34,075 bases of DNA from CAYLZN01 sp964387935 (lineage in GTDB: Bacteria; Acidobacteriota; Vicinamibacteria; Vicinamibacterales; JAFNAJ01). Position 1 is the first letter of the stretch; each line of letters opens with the position of its first letter. Positions 15,878 through 24,338 of this stretch are shown piece after piece. Where the stretch lies: assembly GCA_964387935.1 (NCBI GenBank), contig CAYLZN010000016.1, positions 1 through 34,075 on the forward strand, read 5' to 3'. The notes under the pieces are model-generated. The model saw nothing but the letters and a program-made list of their open reading frames with translations. It did no database searches and had not been told where the DNA came from. The translations under genes were made by a program, and so were the position numbers.

Positions 15878-17200
15878 TCACGCCCCGTCCCGGGCGGGAG
15901 CAATCCTCGCCCGGCACTCACCGAAGCCAATTGTAGCCCGTCCCGCCCGGACCGCCCGCCCGCGGATGACGACCTCGTCGCCGTCCTCGAGGAACCGCCT
16001 CTGCTCCCCGCCGGGCAGGACCAGCGGCTCGGTCCCGCGCCACGTGCGCTCGAGCAGGCAGCCGCGGGACGCCGGGTCGGGGCCCGACACGGTCCCGCTC
16101 GCCAGGAGGTCCCCTGGCCGGAGGTGGCACCCATTGCTCGCGTGGTGCGTGATGAGCTGGCCCAGAGTCCAGTAGAGGTGTCGCGCGTGGCTGCGCGTCA
16201 CGCACACCGGCGGCTGGTTCGCCGCCCGCATCTGCGCCGAAGTCAGCCACACCTCGAGTTCGACGTCCAACGCCCCCCGCTCGCGCTCGTAGGGTGCGTC
16301 GAGATACGCCAGCGGCGCCGGGGCGTCCTCGGGGCGCGGCGCCGGCGCACGGCGGAACGGCTCCAGAGCCTGCGCGGTCACGACCCACGGCGACAGCGAC
16401 GTGGCGAAGCTCTTTGACAGGAACGGCCCCAATGGTTGGTACTCCCATGCCTGGATGTCGCGCGCCGACCAGTCGTTCACGAGGCACAGGCCGAACAGGT
16501 GGCGATGCGCGTCGGCCGCGTCGATCGGCACACCCGGCGCGTTGCCCACACCGATGTAGGCCCCGAGCTCGAGCTCGTAGTCGAGGCGCTGGCTGGCTCG
16601 GTGCTCCGGCGCCTCGGCGGATTCCGGCTTGACCTGCCCGCGCGGCCGAACCACGGGCGTGTCGCTGACGACCAGCGACGACGCCCGCCCGTGATAGCCG
16701 ATGGGCACCCACCGGTAGTTCGGCAGCAGCGGGTTGTCCGGCCGCATCATCCGCCCGACGTTGGTCGCGTGATGGATCGACGCGTAGAAGTCCGTGTAGT
16801 CTCCCACCGCGACGGGCAGCACCAGGTCCACGTCAGCCTGTGCCACCAGGCAGCGCGAGGCGGCCTCCCGTTCGGCCTGGCGGGCGTCATCGGCCAGCAG
16901 GTGGAAGATCCGCCATCGCAGGCCGCGCGACGCCTCTGGGGCCATGGTCATGAGCGGGTTCAGCGTCTCTCCGGCGCAGGCCTCGGCGGCAGGCCTCGTC
17001 GCGCCGTCCAACAGGCCGGCGGCGAGGGCAGCGGCCACGTCGAAGACCTCCTCGCCGATGGCCACGCCGATCCTCACGCGAGCCGAGGGCGAGGGCTTGA
17101 ACGCGCCCAAGGGGAGATTCTGAATCGGGAAGTCGGTGTCGGTGGCCTGGGCGGACGGCACCCAACTGCGACGTCCTGGGTCGTGGGTCTCGTCGAGCAT
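15878..17200 (-). CDS. fahA: Fumarylacetoacetase
   Basis: FAH hydrolyses fumarylacetoacetate to fumarate and acetoacetate, the last step of tyrosine/homogentisate degradation. The 440-aa product is typical for the family. It shows VGDYTDFYASIHHATNVG, GYHGRASSLVVS, QRLDYELELGAYIG and the metal-binding and catalytic core GLCLVNDWSARDIQAWEYQPLG (a Ca/Mg site in this fold), then GDLLASGTVSG. A longer open frame upstream to 17956 is not real: the ATG at 17200 has an AAGGA site and gives the family N-terminus. A CGTACG repeat lies 15 bases upstream of the start. It is in line with hpd, hmgA and the uncharacterised gene on the same strand. Confidence 0.93.
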   Translation of the reverse strand: MLDETHDPGRRSWVPSAQATDTDFPIQNLPLGAFKPSPSARVRIGVAIGEEVFDVAAALAAGLLDGATRPAAEACAGETLNPLMTMAPEASRGLRWRIFHLLADDARQAEREAASRCLVAQADVDLVLPVAVGDYTDFYASIHHATNVGRMMRPDNPLLPNYRWVPIGYHGRASSLVVSDTPVVRPRGQVKPESAEAPEHRASQRLDYELELGAYIGVGNAPGVPIDAADAHRHLFGLCLVNDWSARDIQAWEYQPLGPFLSKSFATSLSPWVVTAQALEPFRRAPAPRPEDAPAPLAYLDAPYERERGALDVELEVWLTSAQMRAANQPPVCVTRSHARHLYWTLGQLITHHASNGCHLRPGDLLASGTVSGPDPASRGCLLERTWRGTEPLVLPGGEQRRFLEDGDEVVIRGRAVRAGRATIGFGECRARIAPARDGA

Positions 17201-17215
17201 GGTGATCCTTGCGGG

Positions 17216-17242
17216 CGTACGGCGTACGACGTACGGCGTACG
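17216..17242. repeat. (CGTACGN)n heptad repeat, four units, upstream of fahA
   Basis: Four copies of the self-complementary hexamer CGTACG are separated by single bases G, A, G. The same 27-base core, with identical spacers, occurs at 30491-30517. Here it fills most of the 44-base gap between the uncharacterised gene and fahA. Confidence 0.8.
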
Positions 17243-17244
17243 GC

Positions 17245-18156
17245 TCAGAGCAGGCCGAGGCGCTGCAGTTCGGCGACGGGTTCTTCGAAGGAACACGACC
17301 CAATCGCCAGCACTGACGAGGCCCGCGCCTTGACCAACGCGGCGGCCTCGACCACGTCGTGTCCCCAGCGCAGGCGCACCCCGTCGGCGCGCCCGTCCGG
17401 CGCCTCGCGGCGTTCGAGGACGGCCACGAGGCCCTCCGGGACCTTCGCGACCTGCCCGGCCACCGGCGCGATCCAGGCCGCCGCACACAACAGGTTCAGG
17501 ACGCCGTGCATCGCGGTGCATGCGGCGCCCGGCTCGTACGTCAGGGGGTAGTCCCCGCGGACGACATGATGCAGTCCGGCCGTGGCCTTGCATGGCAGGC
17601 CGCGGCGCGCCGTCTCCCAGAGAAACCAGGCGACGTCCCGCGCGGTCGGGAACGCCTCCACCACCACGCCGCCCGCGCGGAGCTTGGCGACCGCGTCGGC
17701 TCGTGCGATGGCGTCGAGCAGGGACCCGTCGGCGGTCGGCTGCGGAATCTCGCACACGAGGCGCAGGGCGCGTCCGCAAGCCGCCGCCATGCGACCGGCA
17801 TCCTCGGCAGTCGCGACTTTGATCTCGTAGGTGTCGACCATCGCCACCGGCGCGTGCTCCGCGTTGAACCTCGCAATGCTCGCGAGATCGGCGCTCGCAT
17901 CCGAGCCCGCGACAGCCGCGATGGCCCAGCCGGGCTCTGCGCCAGTCTCCCGCCACGGCCCGAGGGCGGACACCTCCTGCAGGCGGCTGGCGGGCACGAC
18001 CAGCCGGCCGAGCACACGCGCGTGCGGTCCCCGGCGGTACGCGGCGTAGCGCTCGACCACTGCCGGCAGCGGCAGCGCCGCCGGTGGGAAGAGCCCGGCA
18101 TAGTCAATCAGCCCGTCGAAGGCATCGCGCAGCGTGTCGGGCGACCGCCCCGTCAC
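17245..18156 (-). CDS. Conserved-looking uncharacterised protein in the homogentisate operon
   Basis: The 303-aa product starts at a GTG that overlaps the hmgA stop as GTGA, so the two are translationally coupled. The sequence opens VTGRSPDTLRDAF, then IDYAGLFPPAALPLPAVV. Further segments are CEIPQPTADGS, KLRAGGVVVEAFP, LPCKATAGLHHVVRG and the C-terminal IGSCSFEEPV. The alternating beta-alpha pattern with conserved-type ends such as KATAGLHH suggests a TIM-barrel-like fold, but I do not recognise a characterised family. The operon has no visible GST-type maleylacetoacetate isomerase, and this gene sits between the dioxygenase and the hydrolase. A role in the pathway is inference. Confidence 0.75.
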   Translation of the reverse strand: MTGRSPDTLRDAFDGLIDYAGLFPPAALPLPAVVERYAAYRRGPHARVLGRLVVPASRLQEVSALGPWRETGAEPGWAIAAVAGSDASADLASIARFNAEHAPVAMVDTYEIKVATAEDAGRMAAACGRALRLVCEIPQPTADGSLLDAIARADAVAKLRAGGVVVEAFPTARDVAWFLWETARRGLPCKATAGLHHVVRGDYPLTYEPGAACTAMHGVLNLLCAAAWIAPVAGQVAKVPEGLVAVLERREAPDGRADGVRLRWGHDVVEAAALVKARASSVLAIGSCSFEEPVAELQRLGLL

Positions 18157-19319
18157 GTGCGGTCGCCTTCGATCCAGGAGCGGAAGTACTCTCGATCCTC
18201 GATCTCGAGGGCCGCCGTGCTCACGCGCAGCGGGCGGAACGTGTCGAGCATCACCGCCAGCTCCCTGGTTTCGGACTGCCCCAGGGACTGCTCGGTCCGC
18301 CCCGGGTGCGGCCCGTGGGGGATGCCGTCGGGATGCCACGTGACGGATCCGTACTCGATGCCCTTGCGGCTCATGAACTCGGCGCTCGCGTAGTACAGCA
18401 CTTCGTCGGACATGACGTTCGAGTGGTTGTAGGGCACCGGCACGGCCTCAGGGTCGAAGTCGTACGGGCGCGGGCAGAACGAGCAGACGACGAACCCGTC
18501 GCCCTCGAAGGTCTGGTGCACCGGAGGCGGCAGGTGCACCCGTCCGACGCGGGGCTCGAAGTCGTTGATGTTGAACGCCCAGGGATAGAAGTGGCCGTCC
18601 CATCCGACGACGTCGAAGGGATGGTGGTCGAGGACGGTCTCGATCAGGCGACGGTCCTTCTTGATGACGATCGGAAACTCGCCAGCCTCATCCACCGTCA
18701 CGAGCCGCGACGGTCTCCTGATGTCACGCTCCGAGAACGGAGCCGTCTCCATCAGCTGGCCGAATTCGTTCCGGTAGTGCTTCGGCGTGCGCACGTAGCC
18801 GGTGCTCTCGATCACGAGACACCTGACCGGCGCCTCGGTGAACCGGTACCGGTGCACGATCCCGCGCGGGACCACGACGTAGTCGCCCCGACCGAAGTCG
18901 AGTTCGCCGAGCGACGTCTCGAGGACGCCCGCACCGTCGGAGACGTACACGATCTCGTCGCCCTGCGCGTTGCGATAGAAATAGTCGTCCTGCGACGTCG
19001 GCGCCACGAAGGACAGGGCCACCTGACCGTTGAAGAGCAGTGGGACCCGGTCGGCCGTGAGGCTCTTCGACGGCGCGAGGCGGCCCGTGCGGAAATGGCG
19101 ATGGCGGAACACGGGGTCAGGGTCCGGGGCCCACGACAGCTCCTTCACGAGCCGCACCGACCGCACCTGCGTCGGATGCCGGATGTGGTACAGGAGCGAG
19201 GACGGCCCGACGAAGCCCTTGTTGCCGATCAGTTCCTCGTAGTAGAGCGCGCCGTCGGCGCGCCGGAACTGGATGTGCCGCTTCCTCGGGATCGCGCCGA
19301 GCGTGTGATAGATGGGCAT
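18153..19319 (-). CDS. hmgA: Homogentisate 1,2-dioxygenase
   Basis: This non-heme iron enzyme opens the ring of homogentisate to maleylacetoacetate. The 388-aa product has the HGD landmarks MPIYHTLGAIPRKRH at the N-terminus, VPRGIVHRYRF, GHFYPWAFNINDFEP, and VTWHPDGIPHGPHPG, where the iron-site histidines lie. It is shorter than the vertebrate enzyme (about 445 aa) but looks complete. The frame stays open far upstream, but the ATG at 19319 shares a base with the hpd stop (TGATG), so start and coupling are clear. It is followed by the uncharacterised gene with a 4-base overlap. Confidence 0.92.
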   Translation of the reverse strand: MPIYHTLGAIPRKRHIQFRRADGALYYEELIGNKGFVGPSSLLYHIRHPTQVRSVRLVKELSWAPDPDPVFRHRHFRTGRLAPSKSLTADRVPLLFNGQVALSFVAPTSQDDYFYRNAQGDEIVYVSDGAGVLETSLGELDFGRGDYVVVPRGIVHRYRFTEAPVRCLVIESTGYVRTPKHYRNEFGQLMETAPFSERDIRRPSRLVTVDEAGEFPIVIKKDRRLIETVLDHHPFDVVGWDGHFYPWAFNINDFEPRVGRVHLPPPVHQTFEGDGFVVCSFCPRPYDFDPEAVPVPYNHSNVMSDEVLYYASAEFMSRKGIEYGSVTWHPDGIPHGPHPGRTEQSLGQSETRELAVMLDTFRPLRVSTAALEIEDREYFRSWIEGDRT

Positions 19320-20407
19320 CAGAGGTTCCCTCGGAGCGCCTGTTCGCGCTCGATGGCTTCGAAGAGCGCCTTGAAGTTGCCCTTGCCGAAGCCGCGGCTG
19401 CCCTTCCGCTGGATGATCTCGAAGAAGAGCGTGGGACGATCTTCCACGGGCTTCGTGAAGAGCTGCAGCAGGTAGCCCTCCTCGTCGCGGTCCACCAGGA
19501 TGCGAAGCGAGCGGATCGTGTCGAGCGCCTCGTCGATCCGGCCAACGCGGCCCTCGAGGGTGTCGTAGTAGCTGTCTGGCACGCTGAGGAACTCGACGCC
19601 ACCGGCCCGCAGCCGCGTGACCGTCGCGATGATGTCGTTGGTGAGCAGCGCAAGGTGCTGCACGCCTGGCCCACGGTAGTAGTCGAGATACTCCTCGATC
19701 TGACTCTTGCGCCGGCCGGTGGCCGGTTCGTTGATCGGAAACTTGATCGCGTGGCTGTCGTCGGACATCACGATCGACATGAGCGCGCTGTAGTCGGTCG
19801 AGATGTCCTTGTCGTCGAAGCTGATGTAGCGGGAGAAGCCCAGGACGCGGCTGTACCACTCCGCCCAGTCGTTCATCTTCCCGAGCTCGACGTTGCCCAC
19901 CATGTGGTCGATGCGCAGCAGGCCAGCGTCCGGTCCGGGCACACGCGTCTCGACGAAGCCTGGCAGGAACGGCCCGGAGTAGTCGCGCAGGGAGATGAAC
20001 GAGTGAATCGTGTCGCCGTAGGTCGCGATGGCCGCATGGCGCGTGGTGCCGTGCGCGTCGCGCCGATCGTACGGCGCGAGGATGGGGGTCGCGCCGCGCG
20101 CGACGGCCTCGCCGAAGGCCGCATCGGCATCCTCCACGTGGAACGCGATGTCGCGCACGCCGTCGCCGTGCCGGCGGATGTGATCGGCTATCGGGCCGTC
20201 CGGTCCCAGCGGCGTGGACAAGACGAGGCGTGCTTTCCCTTGCTGAACCAGGTAGGACGCCACGTCGCGCTGACCGGTTTCGAGGCCGGCATAGGCGACC
20301 TGGGAGAAGCCGAAGGCCTGGCGATAGAAATAGGCGGCCTGCTTCGCGTTGCCGACCCAGAACTCGACGTGATGAATGCTCTTCAGCCGCAAGGGGTTGT
20401 CTGCCAT
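19319..20407 (-). CDS. hpd: 4-Hydroxyphenylpyruvate dioxygenase
   Basis: HPPD converts 4-hydroxyphenylpyruvate to homogentisate using Fe(II) and oxygen. The 362-aa product consists of two glyoxalase-fold repeats. The Fe ligands of the C-terminal half are visible as IDHMVGN, VQHLALLTNDI and the glutamate in FFEIIQRKG, next to the C-terminal gating helix RGFGKGNFKALFEAIE. A GAGGCGG site precedes the ATG. It is the first gene of the minus-strand operon hpd-hmgA-unknown-fahA. Its leader has two hairpins and a TGTCAC direct repeat. Confidence 0.95.
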   Translation of the reverse strand: MADNPLRLKSIHHVEFWVGNAKQAAYFYRQAFGFSQVAYAGLETGQRDVASYLVQQGKARLVLSTPLGPDGPIADHIRRHGDGVRDIAFHVEDADAAFGEAVARGATPILAPYDRRDAHGTTRHAAIATYGDTIHSFISLRDYSGPFLPGFVETRVPGPDAGLLRIDHMVGNVELGKMNDWAEWYSRVLGFSRYISFDDKDISTDYSALMSIVMSDDSHAIKFPINEPATGRRKSQIEEYLDYYRGPGVQHLALLTNDIIATVTRLRAGGVEFLSVPDSYYDTLEGRVGRIDEALDTIRSLRILVDRDEEGYLLQLFTKPVEDRPTLFFEIIQRKGSRGFGKGNFKALFEAIEREQALRGNL

Positions 20408-20436
20408 CGACCGCCTCGTGAGAGTGATTCGGAACC

Positions 20437-20517
20437 TGTCACGGTGTCACACCCGGCGACGGGCGGGCCAGGTTCGCCGACCCTTCTGGTCGGGTTTTGC
20501 GGGCTTTTCGGCCCGGA
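20437..20517 (-). promoter_or_regulatory. Leader/promoter region of hpd with TGTCAC direct repeat and two hairpins
   Basis: TGTCAC occurs at 20437 and 20445, 8 bases apart. A hairpin CCGACC/GGTCGG with a 5-base loop lies at 20477-20493, and a second, CGGGC/GCCCG, at about 20501-20516. Read on the plus strand the first is followed by GTTTT and resembles a terminator, but no plus-strand gene ends here. On the minus strand they would fold in the hpd leader. The region 20408-20696 is otherwise the divergent spacer between hpd and the ferredoxin gene. Confidence 0.3.
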
Positions 20518-20696
20518 TTCTCGTCAGACGAACAGGGTTGGCTGCCGGAGATCTGGCAGCGTTCCCCGACCCTCGGCCACCCGTGTGGAATTGTGCCGGA
20601 AACCGCATCGGCCCGTATCTTGCTACGGATCGACGGCAGGCAGCCAGCCCGGTGGTTCCTGCCGGCCTAGGACTGCATGAGACGGAGACGACCCCC

Positions 20697-20942
20697 ATGG
20701 CCATGCTCATCATCTCAGACTGCATCAGCTGCGGCGCCTGCGAGCCCGAGTGCCCGAACGAGGCGATTACCGCCGGTGACCCCATCTACGTGATCGACCC
20801 CGACAAGTGCACGGAGTGTGTCGGCGCTCACGACGCGCCGAAGTGTGTCGAGGTCTGCCCGGTCGAAGGCTGCATCATCATCGACCCGGACCACACCGAG
20901 AGCCGGGACGACCTCGAAGCGAAGTACGCGCGCCTGCACTGA
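20697..20942 (+). CDS. 2[4Fe-4S] ferredoxin (YfhL-like)
   Basis: This is a small electron carrier. The 81-aa product has two cluster motifs: C9-x2-C12-x2-C15-x3-C19 followed by Pro, and C38-x2-C41-x8-C50-x3-C54 followed by Pro. An eight-residue spacer inside the second motif and an acidic C-terminal helix are typical of YfhL/Allochromatium-type ferredoxins. The ATG at 20697 is used; an in-frame ATG at 20703 is a possible alternative. A GGAG motif lies upstream. It is divergent from hpd and convergent with the SDR gene; its redox partner is unknown. Confidence 0.88.
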   Translation: MAMLIISDCISCGACEPECPNEAITAGDPIYVIDPDKCTECVGAHDAPKCVEVCPVEGCIIIDPDHTESRDDLEAKYARLH

Positions 20943-21038
20943 GCACGCAGGGACCCGGACACCGGATCGCCCGGAGGTAGCGGTCCACCGCCCGTGGTGA
21001 GGCTTCGGTCTTGCCGCGGGCGTTCTCCTTTCTGGACT

Positions 21039-21827
21039 TCACATGCCGGGCGGCTGGAAGCGTCCGTCTACGGCCAGCCAGCCGCCATCGACCACGAGGA
21101 GCGTCCCCGTCACGTAGCTCGCAGCCTCCGACAGCAGGAAGACGGTGGGTGCGGCGATCTCCTCGGCCGTCGCCCAGCGTCCGACCACGGTCTTGCGCGC
21201 ATAGGCCTCGTACCAGTCCGGCTGCGCCTTGATGGGCTGAGTGAGCGGTGTGTCCGTCACCCCTGGTGCCACCGCGTTCACCCGCACGCCGGACGGTCCG
21301 AACTCGGCCGCCGCCGCCCGGGCCATCTGGAGGATGCCGGCCTTGGTCGCGGCGTACACGCCCTGCCCGGGCTCCACCACCTGCGACCGAATCGAGGACA
21401 TGAGCACGATCGACCCGCGCCCGCGGCGGGTGAGGACGTGACCGGCCGCCTGCAGCACGTGGAAGTTGCCCTTCAGGTTGACCCGCAGCACACGATCGAA
21501 CTCCTCGTCGCCGTATTCGAGGAGCGTCTTCCGCACGTTGATGCTGGGCGTCGACACGACGCCCGCGAGCGGCAGCGCGTCGAGGCTGTCGAACAGCTGG
21601 CCCACGGCGCTCGCGTCGGTCACATCGCAGATCCGAGCGTCCGCTCGACCACCGGCGTGCGCGATGGCGGCGGCGACGCGCTGCGCGCCGGCCTCGTTGA
21701 TGTCCACGGCCACGACATGGGCGCCCTGCACCGCACAGAGTCGCGCCACGGCTTCGCCGATGCCCGACCCCGCCCCGACCACCACGACGGTCTGGCCATC
21801 GAGCCTGAAGAGTGCGCTGTCCTTCAT
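21039..21827 (-). CDS. Short-chain dehydrogenase/reductase
   Basis: This is a classical SDR, an NAD(P)-dependent oxidoreductase. The 262-aa product has the cofactor motif GAGSGIG (residues 18-24), Ser144/145, and the catalytic Y158-x3-K162 in VYAATK. The usual NNAG structural motif is replaced by a VSTPSINV segment. The C-terminal VDGGWLAVDG is typical. I chose the ATG at 21827, which has an AAGGTGA site; a GTG at 21839 that overlaps the peptidase stop is the alternative. It follows the P1 peptidase immediately, so the two are likely co-transcribed. Substrate unknown. Confidence 0.9.
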   Translation of the reverse strand: MKDSALFRLDGQTVVVVGAGSGIGEAVARLCAVQGAHVVAVDINEAGAQRVAAAIAHAGGRADARICDVTDASAVGQLFDSLDALPLAGVVSTPSINVRKTLLEYGDEEFDRVLRVNLKGNFHVLQAAGHVLTRRGRGSIVLMSSIRSQVVEPGQGVYAATKAGILQMARAAAAEFGPSGVRVNAVAPGVTDTPLTQPIKAQPDWYEAYARKTVVGRWATAEEIAAPTVFLLSEAASYVTGTLLVVDGGWLAVDGRFQPPGM

Positions 21828-21835
21828 GTTCACCT

Positions 21836-22938
21836 TCACTGCTTCGGTACGGTCCCGAGCTGTCGCGCCGACGGAAAGTCGGGCAGGCCGGCCGACTGTG
21901 TCGCTGCCCGCACGATGGCGTCGGCCATGACTTCGGCGGCCAGCGCGCCAATGGTCGTGAAGTCGCCTTCACGCGTGTCGTGGGTGCCGGTCGCCAACGC
22001 GAAGATGGCGTCGCCGTCGCCCATGGTGTGCACGGGTGAGATCGCCCGCGCGAACCCATCGTGCGCCATCTGCGCCATCTTCGAGGCCTGCACCTTGGTG
22101 AGCCTCGCGTTGGTGGCAACGACGCCGATCGTGGTGTGCTCCCCCGGCGTCGGACTCGGCCGCAACTGGCCGCTGCGCAACAACTGCCGGACGTCGGCGA
22201 GTCCCCGCCCGTCCGGGGTGCGGACACCCGCGATCACCCGTCCGGTGGACGGGTCGATGATGTCGCCAACGGCGTTCACGGCCACGAGCGCAGCCACGGT
22301 CAGGCCGTCGGCGAGCACGATGGCCGCGCTGCCCAGACCGGCTTTCATGGCGTGCCGCCCGCTCGCCCGCCCGGTCTTGCCCACCGTGGCGCCGGCACCG
22401 GCTCCGACGTCGCCTTCGGCCACCGGTCCCGACGTCGCCGCGCTGGCGGCCTGGTAGCCGCAGTCGGCCGTGGGTCTGATCCTGGCGTCGCCCACGCCGA
22501 GATCGAAGAGGATTGCCGCCGGGACGATCGGCACCCTGGCGACACGGACATCGAATCCGACGCCCCGCTCTTCCAGGTAGCGCACGACGCCGCCTGCCAC
22601 GTCGAGCCCGAACGCGCTGCCACCCGACAGCACGATCGCGTGGACCTGCTGCACCATGTTCAGCGGGTCCAGGAGGTCGGTCTCGCGCGTCCCCGGAGCG
22701 CTGCCCCGCACATCGACGCCGGCGACTGCGCCGCCCTCGGCGAGGATCACGGTGCAGCCAGTCGGCCGGCCGGACAGCGTGTGGTGTCCGACTTTCAAGC
22801 CTGCTACCGCGGTGAGCCCTCCCCCCGGCGCCCCCCCCGGCGACTGGGCCGACGTCGTCACAACCTCGGAGGCGAACAAGAAGGCAACCNNNNNNNNNNG
22901 ATCACGAGGGCGAGCCCGGCTGTCGCTCCACTCCGCAT
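21836..22938 (-). CDS. P1 family (DmpA/NylC-like) peptidase, start recovered across an assembly gap
   Basis: P1 (S58) proteins are Ntn-type hydrolases that self-cleave to expose an N-terminal nucleophile; members act on D- or beta-amino peptides and nylon oligomers. The conserved body has GLKVGHHTLSGRPTGCTVI, HAIVLSGGSAFGLDVAGGV, GAGAGATVGK, and HTTIGVVATNARLTK, where a Thr is the presumed new N-terminus. Reading upstream of the N run at 22890-22899, the minus strand gives ATG 22938 with a GGAG site and MRSGATAGLALVI. After the gap it resumes as VAFLFASEVVTTSAQ. Together these form a plausible signal peptide, so the protein is probably exported. A TTG at 22879 is only an artefact start. The SDR follows directly. 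Confidence 0.82.
22890..22899. other. Assembly gap (10 N) in the signal-peptide region of the P1 peptidase
   Basis: Ten N split the hydrophobic core of the signal sequence; the frames on either side would join if the real gap is of the form 3k+2 bases. Confidence 0.95.
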
Positions 22939-23051
22939 GCTGGCTCCACTTCGCACGAAAACGCAGCGGATCCTACCCGAAGCTCCCAGGGTTGACAACC
23001 GACGCCCGCTTCCGGTACACCCCTTCCCTGCCCCCTGCAGCCAGGTGCGAC

Positions 23052-24323
23052 ATGGCGAACGCCTCACCGACGGACCGTGTGCTCGCGGCAGTCGACGCTG
23101 CCCGAGAGGAGATCGTGGCGTGCGCCAGGGACCTGATCCGTGTGCCGACCGTCAACCCCCCCGGCGATCACTATGCCGAGTGCGCCGAGGTGATCGGTCG
23201 CTGGCTGAGCACCTGCGAATTCGACGTGCAGTACCACGAGGCCACGGGGCGACCCGAACACACGCGCACCCATCCGCGCGTCAACGTCGTCGGTCGTCGG
23301 GTGGGTCGCGGCCTCCGCCCGTGCGTGCACCTGAATGGCCACTTCGACGTGGTGCCCGTCGGGGACGGCTGGACGTTGGATCCGTTCGCGGGCACGGTCG
23401 TCGGCAATCGCATCTACGGGCGCGGAGCCTGCGACATGAAGGCTGGCATCGCCGCGGCGATCTTCGCTGCCGAGGCGCTGCGGCGGGCGGGCGTGCCGTT
23501 GCTCGGGACGCTCGAGATCAGCGGGACGGTGGACGAGGAAAGCGGTGGCTGGGCGGGAGTCGCCTGGCTGGCCGGGCAGGGCCTGCTCACGCGCCGCACG
23601 GTGGACTTCGTGATCATCCCCGAACCGCTCAATGTAGATCGCATCTGCGTGGGCCACCGCGGTGTCTACTGGTTCGAGGTCACGACCCACGGTCGCATCG
23701 CCCACGGCAGCATGCCGTTTCTCGGCACGAGCGCGATTGCCCATATGGGGGCGGTGCTCGAGGCGATTCGTACCGGCCTCGCGCCGCGCCTGACCAGCCG
23801 GCGCACGGCCGTGCCCGTCGTTCCCGACGGCGCACGGTACGCGACGATCAACGTCAACACCGTGGCCGGCGGCCAGGTGGGTCATGACGTGCAGAGCCCG
23901 TGCGTGGCCGATCGGTGCACCGCGGTGATCGATCGGCGGTTCCTCGTCGAAGAAGGGTTCGCACACGCGCGACAGGAGGTCGTCGATCTGCTGGAGGTCA
24001 CGGCGGCCCGCGTGCCCGACTTCCGCTACGAGCTGCGCGACCTGATGGTGGTGGACCCGGTGCAGACGCCCGACACATCGCCGCTCGTGCACGTGCTCCG
24101 GCGGGGTATTCGCGACGTGCTCGGCCGGGAGGCGGCGATCGTAGCGAGTCCCGGCACGTACGACCACAAGCACGTGACGCGCATCGGCGACATCGTGGAC
24201 TGCGTGGCGTACGGGCCGGGCATCCTGGATCTCGCGCACCAGCCGGACGAGTGGTGCTCGGTCGACGACCTGGTCAACGCCACGCGCGTGCTGGCGTTGA
24301 CCCTCGTCTCACTGGTCGCGTGA
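23052..24323 (+). CDS. M20 family deacylase/peptidase (ArgE/DapE-like)
   Basis: This is a cytoplasmic-looking di-zinc amidohydrolase of the ArgE/DapE/CPG2 group. The 423-aa product shows IRVPTVNPPG, the metal-binding GHFDVVPVGDGW, RGACDMKAG, and the catalytic-Glu segment GTVDEESGGWAG. A dimerisation domain lies in the middle (HRGVYWFEVTTHGRIAHGS). An AGGTG site precedes the ATG at 23052. The open frame extends upstream through the gap to 22656, but without family similarity. It is convergent with metK. The substrate is not assignable. Confidence 0.88.
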   Translation: MANASPTDRVLAAVDAAREEIVACARDLIRVPTVNPPGDHYAECAEVIGRWLSTCEFDVQYHEATGRPEHTRTHPRVNVVGRRVGRGLRPCVHLNGHFDVVPVGDGWTLDPFAGTVVGNRIYGRGACDMKAGIAAAIFAAEALRRAGVPLLGTLEISGTVDEESGGWAGVAWLAGQGLLTRRTVDFVIIPEPLNVDRICVGHRGVYWFEVTTHGRIAHGSMPFLGTSAIAHMGAVLEAIRTGLAPRLTSRRTAVPVVPDGARYATINVNTVAGGQVGHDVQSPCVADRCTAVIDRRFLVEEGFAHARQEVVDLLEVTAARVPDFRYELRDLMVVDPVQTPDTSPLVHVLRRGIRDVLGREAAIVASPGTYDHKHVTRIGDIVDCVAYGPGILDLAHQPDEWCSVDDLVNATRVLALTLVSLVA

Positions 24324-24338
24324 GCGGCGGGACGGCCC

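Noticed and set aside
17201..17956. N-terminal extension of the fumarylacetoacetase frame
   Set aside because: It lies over the uncharacterised gene in another frame. The ATG at 17200 has a ribosome-binding site and gives the family N-terminus.
20477..20498. Plus-strand intrinsic terminator (CCGACC/GGTCGG with GTTTT)
   Set aside because: No plus-strand gene ends upstream, and the T-run is only four bases. It is kept only as a leader hairpin of low confidence.
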